The position numbers were made by a program, and so were the translations under genes. The notes beneath the pieces are model-generated. The model ran no database searches. It worked only from the letters and a program-made list of their open reading frames with translations, and had not been told where the DNA came from. From assembly GCA_030141605.1 (NCBI GenBank), contig JAQGDQ010000003.1, forward strand, positions 1,509,501 to 1,569,500: a DNA stretch of 60,000 nt. Direction: 5' to 3'. This stretch comes from Tubiluchus corallicola. Taxonomy: Eukaryota > Priapulida > Priapulimorpha > Priapulimorphida > Tubiluchidae. Of this stretch, positions 13,801 through 28,800 are shown in pieces; the first letter of the stretch is position 1; each line of letters begins with the position of its first letter.

Positions 13801-16800
13801 GGAGAACTCCACAGTGTAATAGCAACACCTGTAGAAATGGCGGGATTTGTTTTGAAGATTATTCTGGTTTTACATGTTTTTGTCCTGAGGCTTTGACGGG
13901 TTTGTTGTTTCTAATGTTTTTCTCATATAAGAGACCATTATACAAATTTGGCGCTAGTAATTCACAAAAATAATATGTGGTTTCTGAGGAAGTTTTCCAC
14001 ATGTAAATAAAGAATTTTGAGCTGTTAATCTTTCAAAAATCGCATAGTGAATAAGACTCGATTAGTTGACTAACAAACATTTAGCTGAATTTTTATTGGG
14101 TGGAACTCTAATAATGAGAATAATGAATATCATAATTAATGATATCATGAGAAAGATACTAGAATTTATTAATCACATCGGCTGCTTGAGACATTTAGAA
14201 TTTGGAATTCTGAATAATGAATTCACAAAGAATTTGAAAATCTCATGTTGTTCAAATGGTAGGAAATTAATATATTTCAGCATGTTTCTCTTAAAATTTT
14301 GCCACATTGTCTCAGTATGCAGTTGCAGTTCTAAAATTTTGTCTTGTTAACAAGCATAAAACTTGTTAATTGATTTGTTTTGTTTTACAATTAGAGCAAA
14401 GATTAAAGTATACTAGTGCCTGAGTTGGTTTTGTGCATTGGATGTTTTTCTCTGAAAAATTTATTACCAAATTTTTGTTAACATATTTTTCTTTGTACTC
14501 AGGTACACGATGTGAGCTGCCAGTCGATACCTGTGCTTCGTCACCCTGCCATCATGGAGGAGAGTGCGTCCTTGACCCAGATGGGTATAAATGCCATTGC
14601 CTGCCTGGGTACACTGGACTAAATTGCCAGTACATTGTTGATAATTGTGAGAGAAATAATTGTGATCATGGATTATGCATTAATAAACAGGATGCTTACA
14701 TTTGTCAATGTGAACCGGGTTATACAGGTAGGTGATCTTGTTTGCACTCATTGTCCAACACATTTGACTTGTTTCTTAACAATGATTGATCAATTTTATT
14801 GCTACCTTTTATGTTATTATGTACGGCATATGTTATCTAAGGATTTTTAAGGGTTTTGTTTTTCAGTAGTCTTTGTATTTTTACTCCGATAAAATGAACT
14901 TTGTTAAGTTTATCTTGAAACATGTATTGTAAGCTAATTCCAGATCAATCTCAGAAAATAAGTTATCCCACTTAATAGTATGTGTGTTATTTAATAATTT
15001 GTGCTTTACATTCTCATTGTATATTAGGTTGTATATACCTACTCTATTAGTTTTTATGTCATGAGGTAGTGATGCATTTAGGTCTGACAATTAAAAAAAT
15101 CGGTAGGTAATTGTTACGGTAACCGGATTAATGAATCAGGTGTGTGAGCTAGGTAATACCAGCTTGGGAAGTTAGTGTGAAATATAATTATTCAGTAGGC
15201 GATGATCACTTGGTTACACATTCAATCAATTAGCTCGAGCTATGCGATTCAGACAAACAGACTGAGGCTATCAAATTATAAAGTTATTTGGAATCATTTT
15301 ACAGTCAAGAAGCTGCAACTAGGCTACATAAAATAAATAAATAAATAAATAATGGATTTTGTTAAAACCTTATGCAGGCTATAGCGTAATTTAGTAATTG
15401 CAGACTGGGTAGAATATGTACTCCAGGCTACATTAGTAGACAGTAAACTGGAATTATTAATTTCAAACAGCAAAAAGCAAACTCATAAGCAATTATAGAG
15501 TTTTTGAACTGATTTATGTGTATCAGTAATTAGTTTGTACTCTGGTTGGTGCCAAGCCTGGCTAATGAATTAATTGGTGAGTGCTTTGAAAAATATTTCT
15601 TTGAAAAAAATAACCCTTTGAAGAAATCACATGAGAAAAATAACTTGCAACAAATTATTTAAAAAAAATAACTTTGCAAACAACCATTTTACTTCCTTAT
15701 GTAAAAGGCTTGGGTTTAAACTGCCGTCATTCATGACATAAGTTTTCAAACATTTCAGGAGAGTTATGCAATGTGAGAATTGATGCCTGTGCTTCAAATC
15801 CTTGTAGCGGAAACTCTGTGAACTGTATGAGTCTACCTGGCGACTATATTTGTGAATGTCAAGCAGGCTTTGGTGGAAAGCAGTGTCAGGTAAATAACTA
15901 AACCACGTAGTTGCATATGTTTTACTATATACTTGTACTATAACACTGAGTACAAATGAGGTAAACTGTTTAGAAATTTTGGAACTAGTCATGTCCTATG
16001 GTTAACAAATTACCAACTAAGGAACCCGACAGGAAGTTGAAACTGATTATATAAGTGGTTTTATAATATCTGGGAAGCAGGCACTAAGATGTGCACACCA
16101 CCATAATATTTTCTTCATCACCACTTTTTATACACATCAGCACATTATATCTGCAGTCTTTTCTTTTTATTCTATGCTATGCTTTTTTCTACCTCCTCTG
16201 GTTGTTGTTACACTCATCTTCTATTTGGTATTATTTGCAACCCTAAGTTTATTTCAGGACTCAGTCAGCAAGTCGCTGTTTTTTTGTATTTTTGCATTCT
16301 CCTACGAAATATTATTTTGTTTTCTGTTATACAACTTTGTATAAGCCAAAGTGAGTCTGTTCACCAATGATATTGTTGTCTATTACTTCAAAATTTAATT
16401 CAAATCTTTTTGAAAAAAATATATTATCAGTTTTTTTGTGCTTTCAGTTTCAGCTCACTCCTTGTGACTCAGCTCCATGTAAGAATGGTGGTGTCTGCAT
16501 TCAGCATGAAAACTCCTATACTTGTGACTGTCAACAAGGTTGGACTGGTGAACTTTGTGAACACATTGTCAACGAGTGCCATTCTCATCCTTGTGCACAC
16601 GGAGGCTCATGTGTTAGCTTGTTTAATGATTATTACTGTATGTAAGTATGTTTTTGGGCATTTTCTTTGACTGCTCTATTATTTGGATAAGATGTGTAGT
16701 TGAAATGAATGTCATGTCGATGATGATAAAACTTAACAGCCAATATCTACTGTAAGTTTTAAAGTTGTGTTTATACTTATTTATTATTCTGATATTTTGG

Positions 16801-19800
16801 GGTATTTACTTTCAGATGTCCAGAAAGTACAGCAGGTAAGAACTGCAATGACAAGTTCAGTTCAGACCCTTGTGCTGGAGAACCTTGTCTTAACCACGGT
16901 ACTTGCGTCCCTGATGGTGAATCGTTCTTTTGTGTCTGTGCTAAAGGTATGTTAAGTAGCTAACACTGAACTTACACTTTTCAACCTTTAGACGTATAAC
17001 TTGACATTAAAATACTGAAGCTAAAGGCTTCAAAGAAATTTTAGTGAAAATCAAAAATCGTGAAAACGTTGTTTGGTTTTATGTTGTACCTATTATTACG
17101 TGTCAGACAATTGCAAAAACTTTCATTGTCATATGTATATTTTGTAATTTATTCAATGTGGTGACAGAGCTAATAGATAAGGGACCATTGCAGCAGTTCT
17201 GCTAGATTATGTAAAAAACTTTTATAGAAATTCTAACATTTTAATGATTTTTCTCTTTATCATCGATGCTACATACTTAATAAATTCTTAATCCGCCCAC
17301 ACAAAATTTTGCTTAAATGTATTTGTTTACTTTTTAATTTGTTACATCTCCGTTTATTTATATATTCATTCTGTGATTCATTCACTTCTCGAAGCATACT
17401 TGTTGCTAAAACCTCGAAGCACTTTTCTTGACTCTGCTATATTTTTTTTACATTAGTGTATAAAAATGTTCTTATGTTACCGCTTGAAACTATTACTACC
17501 AATTAGGTTATGATGGTATCATGTGTCAATATGTGTCCAACACTTGTGAATCTTCACCATGCAAGAATGGTGGTATTTGTACGGACACCGATCATGGTTA
17601 TACTTGTACCTGTGCTGCTGGTTAGTAAAATTAATTACTTTTTTGTAGCATTAAAAATTTAAATGCATAATTACCGTACTTAGGATTGGTTAACTATTTG
17701 CTAAAGTGTTATTTTAGTGAATATCACTTTACTTTGGTGAATATCTTCTTCTGCATTACTTTGACATTGTACTAAACTAAATTTGGGCAGTCTAAGGATG
17801 TGTTATATAAATAGCAAATTTCTATGGCTAGCTAGTACTCCCACCAAAATCACAGTTTGAATTCACCTTTAAAACATAGCAAATGAATAAGTTCAAAGGA
17901 TCTTCAAAGCAGAGATAATTGAAATAATTAACAAAGGCACGTAATAGTTCACTGATTACATTCTAGAGTTTAGTAATTCCGAGCTTAACCATTTTTATAG
18001 ATTTTACTGGCTTTACTTGTGAAGCTGCTATTGATGACTGTGAAGATCATGACTGTCCACAGGGTGCTATTTGTCTGGATGGGATCAATGTCTACTTTTG
18101 CACGTGTCCTTTTAATTATACAGGGACGCGATGTAACAAACGTGAGTAACAAGCCCTAACCTAATTTTTTCACTTTTGCCACTAAAACATTAATTACCTT
18201 GGTGTTGTTTGAAATAAATTTATAAGTTTTTTTTTTAAATTATAGAGAAGATAGATTCTGGATCTTTCCACTTCTATTCCATCCTGTCTTGTGCTTTTCT
18301 GTCCAGTTTTGTCCTAGCCTGTCTTGCTTTATGTACCACATTCTGATTTTATTTTATTGACCAATTATTTAGGAGTAATGCCAAACTATGCCCTGTATTT
18401 TTACGATGAAGCGAAGACAGCAAGTGCTTCGCTCGAGCTTCCATTTGCTCTCAACTCCCAAGCTATCACTATTGCAATGTGGATCAAATTTGCCGCTTTT
18501 GATACAAAAGGAACATTCTTTAGTATGTTCGAAGTACCGTAAGTGCATTATGGTATTAGTTCTTTTTTATCTTTTATAAACTGAAGAATAGTTCGTGTTA
18601 TTAATAGGCATTTTCATCATTGTTATATTAGTCAGGTGTCAGGACAATGTTAATTTGGTTTCTGCTTGTCAGTCTGTTGATGATGTTTTCAGAGAATTCA
18701 CAACTACAAGTTAGTGCACATTGTCCTATTTTGTCTTGGAAATTAGGAATTATCCTTTTATTGCCAAAGCGTTGCTTTTACAAAATAATACACATTTTGC
18801 TTTTGTTTGGTTTAGTGACATTTCAAATGACGAAATCTTGTTTTGCTTCTCAGGTTATATAACAGCTTATTTGGCAAAGAAAAGATTGTTACGCTCTCTG
18901 GTAGTGGAATCCTTGTCTCATTCTGGTACACTGATCGACCCTTAGTCATCGAATTTAAAGCCCGTCACAGCCGACTGCTGAGCAATCGTCAATGGCATCA
19001 TATCGCATTTACATGGCAATCAGACAATGGTCAATATTCATTTGTGGTTGATGGTAACGAGCTGATAAAAGGAGATGGATATGGAAATGGACGTCGCTTG
19101 CCTGTTTAGTACGTATGCAGTTACCGATGTGTAGCATTTTGAATCAGATATCGTAAAAAAGATGTGAAAGTAAGATATTTAAAGGTATTTGTTGTAAGGT
19201 AAAAGTGCTGTTTCCTGTGGTTCTCTATGTTAAGTATAGGCTAGAAATACATTTGCAATAGACAATAATTATGATTAGACAATACACTTCTTTGCAACAC
19301 ATAAGAATGAACATAATAATTCGTGTTTGTTTATATAGTGCTTGGGTCACATTAGGAAATCAGTTCGACTCCAAGGTTGACGAATCTTCATTTGGAGGTG
19401 GTTTCTTTGGTTACATGAGCAGAGTTAACGTATGGGCACGTACGCTGCATACTAGTGAAATAAAACATCAGGTAAGTATTTAGCATCTAATAGATCCTTC
19501 TGAGTTGCTGAAACTTTGCGTTTAGCCTTTTCATGTTGTTGGTTATTTGAGATAACCTTGGAGACAGATCAAATGATATTGTTTTATTCGTGCCATAATA
19601 TACAAATCACTTTCTTCAATTTGGTAATAAACTTTTCAGGCAGCAAGTTGTCAAAATTCCCCTGTTATTTATGATGGACTCGTTCTGCGATGGGCAGGTT
19701 TTCGTGACACCTCAGGGAAAGTTGATGTCATTCATAATAGTGACTGCGGACAAGTAGAATGTCCTCCAGGTTACACTGGACCTTTCTGTAATGTGACACT

Positions 19801-22800
19801 TATAGGTATTTTTAATTCAACTTAAATTTCTCGTATTGTAAGATTAGATATGATGAAACTTTTTTGTGCATTTACCATAAGAATATATGATCATGGCATT
19901 AAAGTTTTTATAACAGCTAAGAATTTTATTCTAATTGGTGTCTATTGTTTTTATGTATTACTTTCATAACATATTAAACAATATTACAGCTGACAACAGC
20001 TACTTTCTGGTTTGCTGTTTGTGAAACTAAATTTTAATATTTTTAAGTGTTTATTTACAGACAAAATTCCCCCACGCCCAGATTTTTGTCCAAGAGATAT
20101 TCGCCTGGTTACCGCTCACAGGCAGACCGTTGTTGAGTGGCAAGAGCCTAGATTCTTCGATGATAGAGAGATAGTGTTTCAAAACCAAACACATTACCCA
20201 CGTGATTTGCTGTCATGGGGTGAATACTTTGTTACTTATGCTGCCTATGATGCAGCTGGAAATGTGGGGACCTGTAGTTTCAGGCTTTATGTACTGAGTG
20301 AGTAATCAACTTTATAAAATTTTTAAATTTAAATCACAAAAAGTTAAATTTTTTTGCTACCAGTGCTAAAGTAAACCGTGTGAATTTAGCTAGTGATACC
20401 AATGCAGGCCATAACATTAGCATTCTGTTAACAATTGTCTACCATCCTTATCACTTTAGAATCAACTTTAGTTTAACACTATCATTATTAGACTTGATGT
20501 CAGATATTATGTATACATCTTGAATATTGATTAGCTAAATAAGATATAGTACTGGACATTTCAAAACAAACACTGCAGTAGCAATGATCATATTGTAAAG
20601 AAATGCAATTAAGTCTTAGTTATAGTAACATATTATGCCTGCACTATAATGACTGCAAGAAGTGTGCCCCGTTAACTTGGACCCTGCTTATTACATTTTT
20701 ATGGCATGATATTGACATGCATGTAACATTTCTTAGTGCACTGTTTCTTTTGGAACCCTATATATTTCTCAAATTGACATTCTTTACTATTTATTAGTTG
20801 TATTAGCCATGACTGTTATGTAGGGGATATTATAATTACTGTGCACATTAATTTTGTTCAACAATGAATCTTTTGCTTGCTTCTATTTTATTTAAATCAG
20901 TGCGGTATACCTGTTGTTAATGCCTGTCAGTCAGATTTTTGCTTTGTAAACATTTAGGAAATGATTGTCAGGCAGCAGTTGTTCCCAGTGGTGTGGAAGA
21001 ACACTGTTCTGCATGGGGGAATGTTGACCACTACCGTTACTGTACTATCCATTGTGAGGACAAAAATAAGCATTTCTCGCAACGCTTATCGGAATTCTAC
21101 AGTTGCGGACCGGATGGAGTGTGGCGACCTAATCGTGGAGTGGCGCAGCAAGTCACATACATTCAGTGCTCAGGTAACTGATGGCTAGATTTATTACACT
21201 ATATTTAAGTAGTGCTTTTTGTGATTGGACATAGGTATCCAAGCAATGATTTTCCAACCACTAATATAAAAGAACAGCTAATAATAGTGATGGTGTTAAC
21301 TTTGACTGTCACTAGCATCATTGTGCTGGTGTTAGCCTTGGAGTAGTGCTTACCATATAAATTACCAGACAGGTGATAAAAACTTTTTCAATTAAGGCTG
21401 ATATGATGTAACAATAAAAAGAGCATTTTCTTTTGAGAGAGATTGGCACAAGTTTTTTTATTGAGTGCCACTGTTCAGCAACTATTTTATCACAAAAGAG
21501 TAAACTTATATCGTTTACACGCTATTATTTCTAGCATTAAGGTAGTATTTTATGCAATAAATTCCTGCATATAACTGCCTTTCACTTAAATGCATTACTT
21601 AAGCCTAAGATTTAAAGGGGACTTTGAAATTCATTTGTAATAACCAGAAGCTTGTTACAACGGGCCTCAATATAAGTGAATTATGTGGTAATAAAAAAAT
21701 TCTGCTATTATGTAATTTTAAGCAAACTACTTATGAAAATTTTCTGAAATTATTTTCATTGAAGTTTTTTTTAAACGTTTTCTGCTTAGTAATATAAAAT
21801 AAAATGATAATTAAATTCAGTTGCTTGAAATTACTTGCATTTTCCACCACTGCTATACACCTTAAATACCATATGCATAATAATTTGGTGTGGTGTTTTT
21901 GTGCATTTTCCTGTGTTTATGTATTAACCAATGATTTTATACCATCCTGGTCTGTTGCACACCTACAAAAGCATTTGCTTAAGAATGACAAATGAATCAG
22001 GCTTGTGAGCACATTGATGTTCTCACACTGATTTGGCTTTACCAGTAATAACAAAAATTGAGTGACAATAGTAAATTTAATAGAATGTGATTTGCAAACT
22101 ACTAAATCAAGGTTTTTAAGATTAAAGAACTTATTAGGTTCTCATACTTAATTTAGATGCCACACCACCCGATGCACGAATAGTAATGCAGATGAACTAC
22201 CACATTACTGAAGTCTGCTCAAATAGTAAAATGGACATAATTCGTCATGCACTGGCTGACATCTTACATGAACAGAATGCAGCACTTCCAATATGCAAGC
22301 TAACCAGCTGCGAGTCTCTGCAAGTAAATGTAACTTGTAAATCAACAGACAACGAATCTGTTTACAGCACTTCTACTGATTTTATTACATCCAGGTTAGT
22401 TTCTTTCTTCAACCTAGTTTTGTGAAAATATTGTGGTCGTGTTCTCTTCCAATAAAACAATAGCTGATCAAAGTTGAAAAATCAACCACTTTTAAGAGAC
22501 AAAATTTGCTAAAACTTATTAAAATTTTACTATAACTTTGCCAAAACTTGCTAAGTGAGATTTGCAATGTTATATGTAGGTTAATAAGGGTACTCGTATA
22601 CATTTATAATTGTTTTACTCTCACTGTTTTGTATTTAATAATTTCTGAGAAGCATTTGCCACAAATTTCTGTTAACTCTTTGCATGAAAATGAGGGAAAA
22701 ACAAGCTGGTGAAAGTCTTTTCACACAACTGTTTTAAAATATTATTGTACGGAATGTGATATCCGGTGCGTGCCGAGAAAAAACCGAGTTTACCTCCCAA

Positions 22801-25800
22801 ATCTTGCAATGTATAACAAACCGATAATACTGATCCTCACCATCAATTGCAGTCAAGTTGTAATGCCATAATGTCATTTTCTCTCAAACATTTATACTTG
22901 ACTTGCTCCAGGAGAAATAGAATTTTTTGTCACCTCTCTGCAATCCGTTGTTGAAAAATTGTTTATTTCTGAAGATATTTCAACATTTCAGTACGGAAGT
23001 GAATAATGTATTGACTGCTCTGCAAAACACGGTACTCAAAGAGCGGATGTTTGCACTGAAGAATGAGATAAAGAATATCGCGCAAGATTTATCAAGTTTT
23101 CTTATTCGACCAGTTCCGCACTGTAACCCTGGTAGTAGCCTTCTTGGTAAACAGTGTGGTGAGTAAAATTGTTGTATGTATTATTTACTTACACAGTTAA
23201 ATGTAGTGTCGAATCTTTTAGGTTACATACCTGTATAAGCAATTGTTGTATTAAAATTTGTCTAGGTATTCACATTAGTGCTGTAAATTATTGCTTGACT
23301 ATTAGCACAACTTGTTGGTGGTAAGCATGTCCGTACATGGTGTGAAACGTTTGTTATGGGCATGCTGCTGAAAATATATGGAAGGTATGCCGAGGTAATA
23401 TCGTTGCTTCTTGGAAGCAACGATGATGCTTTTTGTTTAAGATTTCATAATGCACGTGGAGTTCTTGTTGTCAAAGGATACTTTTGCAAATTGGTATTTT
23501 AATTCTACACTTTTTTGTTACCATTATTATTACTGAAAACTTCAGATGTTTCTTTAGTTGCTGTGTAATTTCAAAACTGTTTATCATTGGATTATAAGGC
23601 ACTAATCATACACATTTTGTTTCCCTTTTGATTGTTTATGTTTTTTACAGTATATTGTGCACCAGGAACTTTTCATGATCAGTCAACAGCTGCCTGTTTA
23701 GACTGTCCCATTGGTACTTATCAACCTCAGTCTGGCCAGACACAGTGCATTCCATGCCCACCAATTCGAGGGTTGCCAGGAACAACACACGGACGTGGCA
23801 ATGCAAATCAAAGCGAGTGCAAACAAGCTTGTGAACCAGGGCATTATTACAATTTAACAGAAGAAGTGTGCCTTCCTTGTGGATATGGAATGTACCAGGA
23901 TAAGTCTGCTCAGTTCTCTTGTAAGCCTTGTGGTGTGGCTAAAACTACAGTCATTCAAATCTCGACGTCTAGTCAGGAATGCTTAGGTACTGGTGTTTCT
24001 CTTTTTAAGGGAGGGGCGGATCCTACCTTAATCTATTTGCTGACAGCTTTGTCACTTTTTCTACTGCAGTAATTATATTAATTTAGAATGGATACCTCTA
24101 TGATATTCTATGATGACATGTGTTGCACTAAGTTCATTAATAGTATAAATCCCTTTTACAACTTGCTGTCTGTTCTTTGCATACATGACATGTGTATGGA
24201 TAGATATAACATATACAGCACAAATCTAGCTGCGGGCCAAAATGGATTTATGAGATTTACTTTGAATTATTGAAATTGCATGGACTTAGAGTAGCCAATA
24301 AGAATTTGCACAATGCAAATGTAGCAGTGTGATATCAGTATGTTAACCTAGTTTATAAAAAATGTTTAAATTAGTTTATAAGTGAGAAAAACGAGAAAGC
24401 CTGCAGTTTTTTCTTTGTTGAATTCGGACTTTGAGGTTCTGTGATAAGTGTAATAAATAATGTGGAATCACAGAGTTAAAGAAAAAACATTTCAGAGTCA
24501 TAAAAATCAGCGACATTGTGTGAAATTTGTCTGGCATACATCTGAGCTATGTCCGTAACCTAGAAACGATTCCGATGATTTTGTACTCACAATAGTTTGT
24601 TTTTGCACCACAACAAATTTCTGTTAGTTATGCTTGCCTGTAAGTAAAAGAAAATTTTTTCTGTGACCATAAGTGTGGTAACAAATTCTTTATATTCTGC
24701 TGTTGTTCACTAGATGATTGCCGTTCCGGATTTCAAATGAATGAGAATGCTCAGTGTGAAGAATGTCATGTTGGATACTATAGAACAGGTGGTCTTCATG
24801 AAAGATGCGTCCGTTGTCCACTTGACCGGCCTTACACAAACTTTCCTGCTGTAAGTAGTAAATCAAGTATGCCACACCAGTCAGTAGAATTATTAACAAA
24901 ATTACAAAGTCAACAATTAGTCGTATCCTAGGACAATCAATGTTTGTGTAGTAAAATAAGTCTAAATTTGAGTGGCTCGCTGCATTTCAATGCTTATTAC
25001 CAAGCATTTTCTTTAGCATTTAATTTAGGCTTAATTGTGCTGTAAACAATCCTGTAATTGGATTAAACAAAATATGGAGTTCAATGGTACTGATGTGTCC
25101 TGGATTCATCCTGAAGTTCTTCTGCTGTTAATGTTGCTACATATTATTTTGCAAAATATCAAAAATATTCTTGATGTTACAGTCTTTTGAGTCTGAATGT
25201 GTAGATGCCTCAGAAGTTGTGTCTACTACTAGTACTACTACTACTACTACTGCTACTACGCAACGCACCACTGTTGGGCTTGCGACGCGCCCTCATCTTA
25301 TACCGTCAAGGAATGGTGTGGGCGTTGCTATCCTAAAGCCAGGAAGTATAAATGAAGCAGAGACAACTTCAGGTAGACATTTTGTTACAGTATCATGTTC
25401 GTGTTATTGAGTTATATTTAGAAATAACATTTTATTTTGTTTCAATCCTTGCAGACTTTCTGAGTTTCAAGCTCATTTGGCATTTCTCACGGTGATATTT
25501 GTAACTATATTACGTAATTTATTTATTTGTTTACAACCAGGCCAGTTGTGTTCAGATGAATGTCATCTGAATAACGGAATCTGCAAGCAGAATTTTCACA
25601 CAAACACTTGGCACTGTCAATGTCCAAAAGGTTTAGATGGGCCAAACTGCGAAGTGCAAGTTTACAGTAAGTATATAAGGATATGGTTTACATTAAAACT
25701 ATAGATAGCAGCTCACAATAAAATAATTAAACTTAACTACTATTTTCATTATTTGAACAAGTGGAAATGCTGTTACAATACTTGTAGCACCTGACTGGTA

Positions 25801-28800
25801 AGTACTGTTATTATGACACATATTTAGTTCTTACTGACAAAAGTAGTGACTCTGAAAAAAAATCCCATAATTGAGAAAGGAGGAAAAACTACCGCTATGA
25901 TATCTTATGATTTTAAAATATTTACAGGTTGTGATTTGGAATGTTTGAATGGCGGCACATGTAGAATATTGCAAGGAAAAGAAACTTGTGTTTGTATCGG
26001 AGGTTTTACTGGCAGTTACTGCGAAACTCCAGCATCTAGTTGTAAGTGGCTTAAGTTTTTTACTTAGGCTTGTTAGAAGTTTTATTAATTTTCCTCAAAC
26101 TGCCACTGTCAGAATCTAGCAGTAATATAAGTTCCACTTTTAAGGTGAGCTCTATGGTAAGTTAGGATTCAACAATAGTCCCAGATGTGATTCTGAAGCA
26201 TTGTAATCATCTCTAGTAAAGTAACTTTTGCTTTACTGTTGTCATTATGTTACTTTATTGTTGTTATTATCATTGTTTAGCAAAACAGAACTAACTCAGA
26301 ACAGAAAAAATGGTTCATAATTCTGATATTCACAATACATTTTATAAGGTAATTACAGTAGGTTTTGTTAGAGAATGTAATAGTCACTACGCTTAAACTC
26401 ACTTTGGCATGGAAGAGTTTTGATTTAATTACCTACAGACGTAGTATTACTAGCATAGAAGTATGAGTCATCATTCTTCAGCTTAGTATGCACTGCAAAG
26501 GCTCTGAGAGCTTTAAATGTTAGGTTTTTATGCTTATACTCTTCTTATCAAAATTAGTTTTGTACTCTTAGTTCTTCTAAGATATTTAAGCTTATAAAGT
26601 TGCAAAGAATGCTGCATCGGTGGCAAAACAGCAACAGTTAACCGATTAAACTTTTTGTGTAAAGCAGCAAGAGCTTCAAAAAGAAACCACTAAGTATGTA
26701 ATTAAAAGTTTAGCTTCCATAAATTCTTGGGCAACGAGGTTAATTGCAGCGGATGAGCAGGTGATAGATTTAAAGCAAAAGTGCTTCACTAGCATATTAA
26801 TGCATGATAAACGTACCTGCTTACAAACAAAATGATCCTTAACATGATTACTTCTGCATGCACGAAAGTAATGTAAAGATTTAAAGTAGTCTGAAACAGA
26901 AATTTTGTGTCAGTTATGCAGAGTTATTTGAGTCAATTGCCAACAGTTTTAAATACATTTGAATAGGAGCGGCCTTTTTGAGTCAATTAGGTGACTGGTT
27001 CTATTAACCATGAGTCTAATAAATGGTGCCCACTGTATTAATAAATATGATTTTGGTCATGATTAGTTTTATATATTTTTATTTTACAGCTCTAAGTTCT
27101 AATGACGTAGCAAAGATAGCTGGAGGAGTAGGAGGAACATTTGTATTTCTACTTGTGGTCATACTTATAATTGTCTGTGTATTTTGCTGCAGGTAGGTCT
27201 AGTATAAAGACAAGCTGATATGTTTTTACAGAAGATGTTTTTTACTGATTAACTTATATTAATGTGTCATGAGCATTTGTACATTCTCATTTTCTATCTG
27301 TTTTTTGATGTGTATAACTAAAATCGTTAAACTGGATCATTCAAATTAAAAACAAATGTTTGTAAATTGTGAGCCTTGTCTTTAATCATCACTACATGTG
27401 GATCGGAATCATATTCCTAACATTATTAATTACTGACATGTTTGCAGTTGCTATTGTTACTAATATGTTGTGTTTGTTCTTCCAAGTTCCAACCACCTTT
27501 TTGAAGCTTGGCACACATTTATTCTATCCAACATTATTTAAAAAGTTTTATTATGACATTTGAAATGTTAGGTTATTAAATCTTCTCTGCATGTGTGGCA
27601 CATTTCAGTGAAAGTTCTTTTAATGTGATGTCCATTATTATGCCCTTACATATTAAATCAGGAACATCATCGCAAAAACAACTCATTTATGGTGATGGGG
27701 ATTAGTTTTTTTTATGACTAAGCCTTTTCACTGTTTCGTTGTGTGCACCTGCAGTTGCTGTAGGTCAAAAGTTAAGTGTACCGCAGAAACGCGTCTGAAC
27801 TACAACTGTTACGTGACATGTGTGTAAAGCAGAGCTGTCTGCGGGACAAATTCGGTAATATCAGTTGTTTTACCTGGACTGATTACCTGATTTTACCTGG
27901 AGTGATTTACTAGCAGTATCTTGCTTGGGAACAAGAAAAAAATGAACTAGGTAAGGCTCTAACTAGCTTTTAAAACTGTTACTATTGTAATAGCTTGGGC
28001 TGCGAGGCATTGGCATGTGTGCACAAATGCGTTATCTGGTACACTTAACCTTTGACCTTTTTACAGTCGTCATCGATTGCTGGAACTGTGAAAAAGCTTA
28101 TTATCGGTGTCTTCGATAGTTGATAATTTATTTTCAGAGATAAGCCTGGACATATATCAACAAGTTCCAGTGTGTACTATACGGGCAGTAGTCACCCTAT
28201 GCCTATGGCACAAACTGATTATTACACTACGCAAAATCAGATGCTACCATCAACATCGTCATCTATATATGGTCGTGGATCATCATTAGCTCATTCTCAA
28301 GGTTCTGTGACTGGTATGTGTGTACGCTTTGTCTAAATAGAAAACACAAGTCTGCAACACCTCATTTTCTATAATTAAGATTCTGCTTTAGAGTTAATTA
28401 AACTAATTTATGTATGTGGCTAGGTGAGGTCAAGATCTTGTGCATGGCTGAATATGGGGGAGGTTGCATGCAGAAAAAATTTTCCATTAGGGGACAAAAA
28501 AGAAAATGGTGTGGGGTTCTCAATGCTTCCACTGTTGAGAAACAGTGGCTTGTGGTATGTCAAGTGAAAGGTAACAATGAGGTGAATTGAAAGCTATGAG
28601 CTATGACCAGATTAGCTGATCCCACTGTGGAGGGTAAAACCTGAAATAGGCGTAGGAGAGAGAAATACCTCCAGTGTCAAGCAACAGTAGGTCGTAGTTC
28701 ATCAAATGAAAGGTCCCTCAATGAATACCACTTGAATGGTATGAGCTATGTCCAAATGGATTGACTCTTGACCCAGCCAGGGGTAAAAAACAAAAATTGC

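Larger units (their letters stand above)
23651..24850 (+). other. Exons 36-37: GCC2/GCC3 cysteine-rich repeats, second cluster
   Basis: Exon 23651-23986 holds two repeats ([15 protein letters not shown] and [15 protein letters not shown]). Exon 24714-24850 holds a third, shorter one ([15 protein letters not shown]). The reading frame of exon 36 does not stop at its GT donor. It continues through 24072 with a hydrophobic end, which I discuss as a possible alternative C-terminus. Confidence 0.82.
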
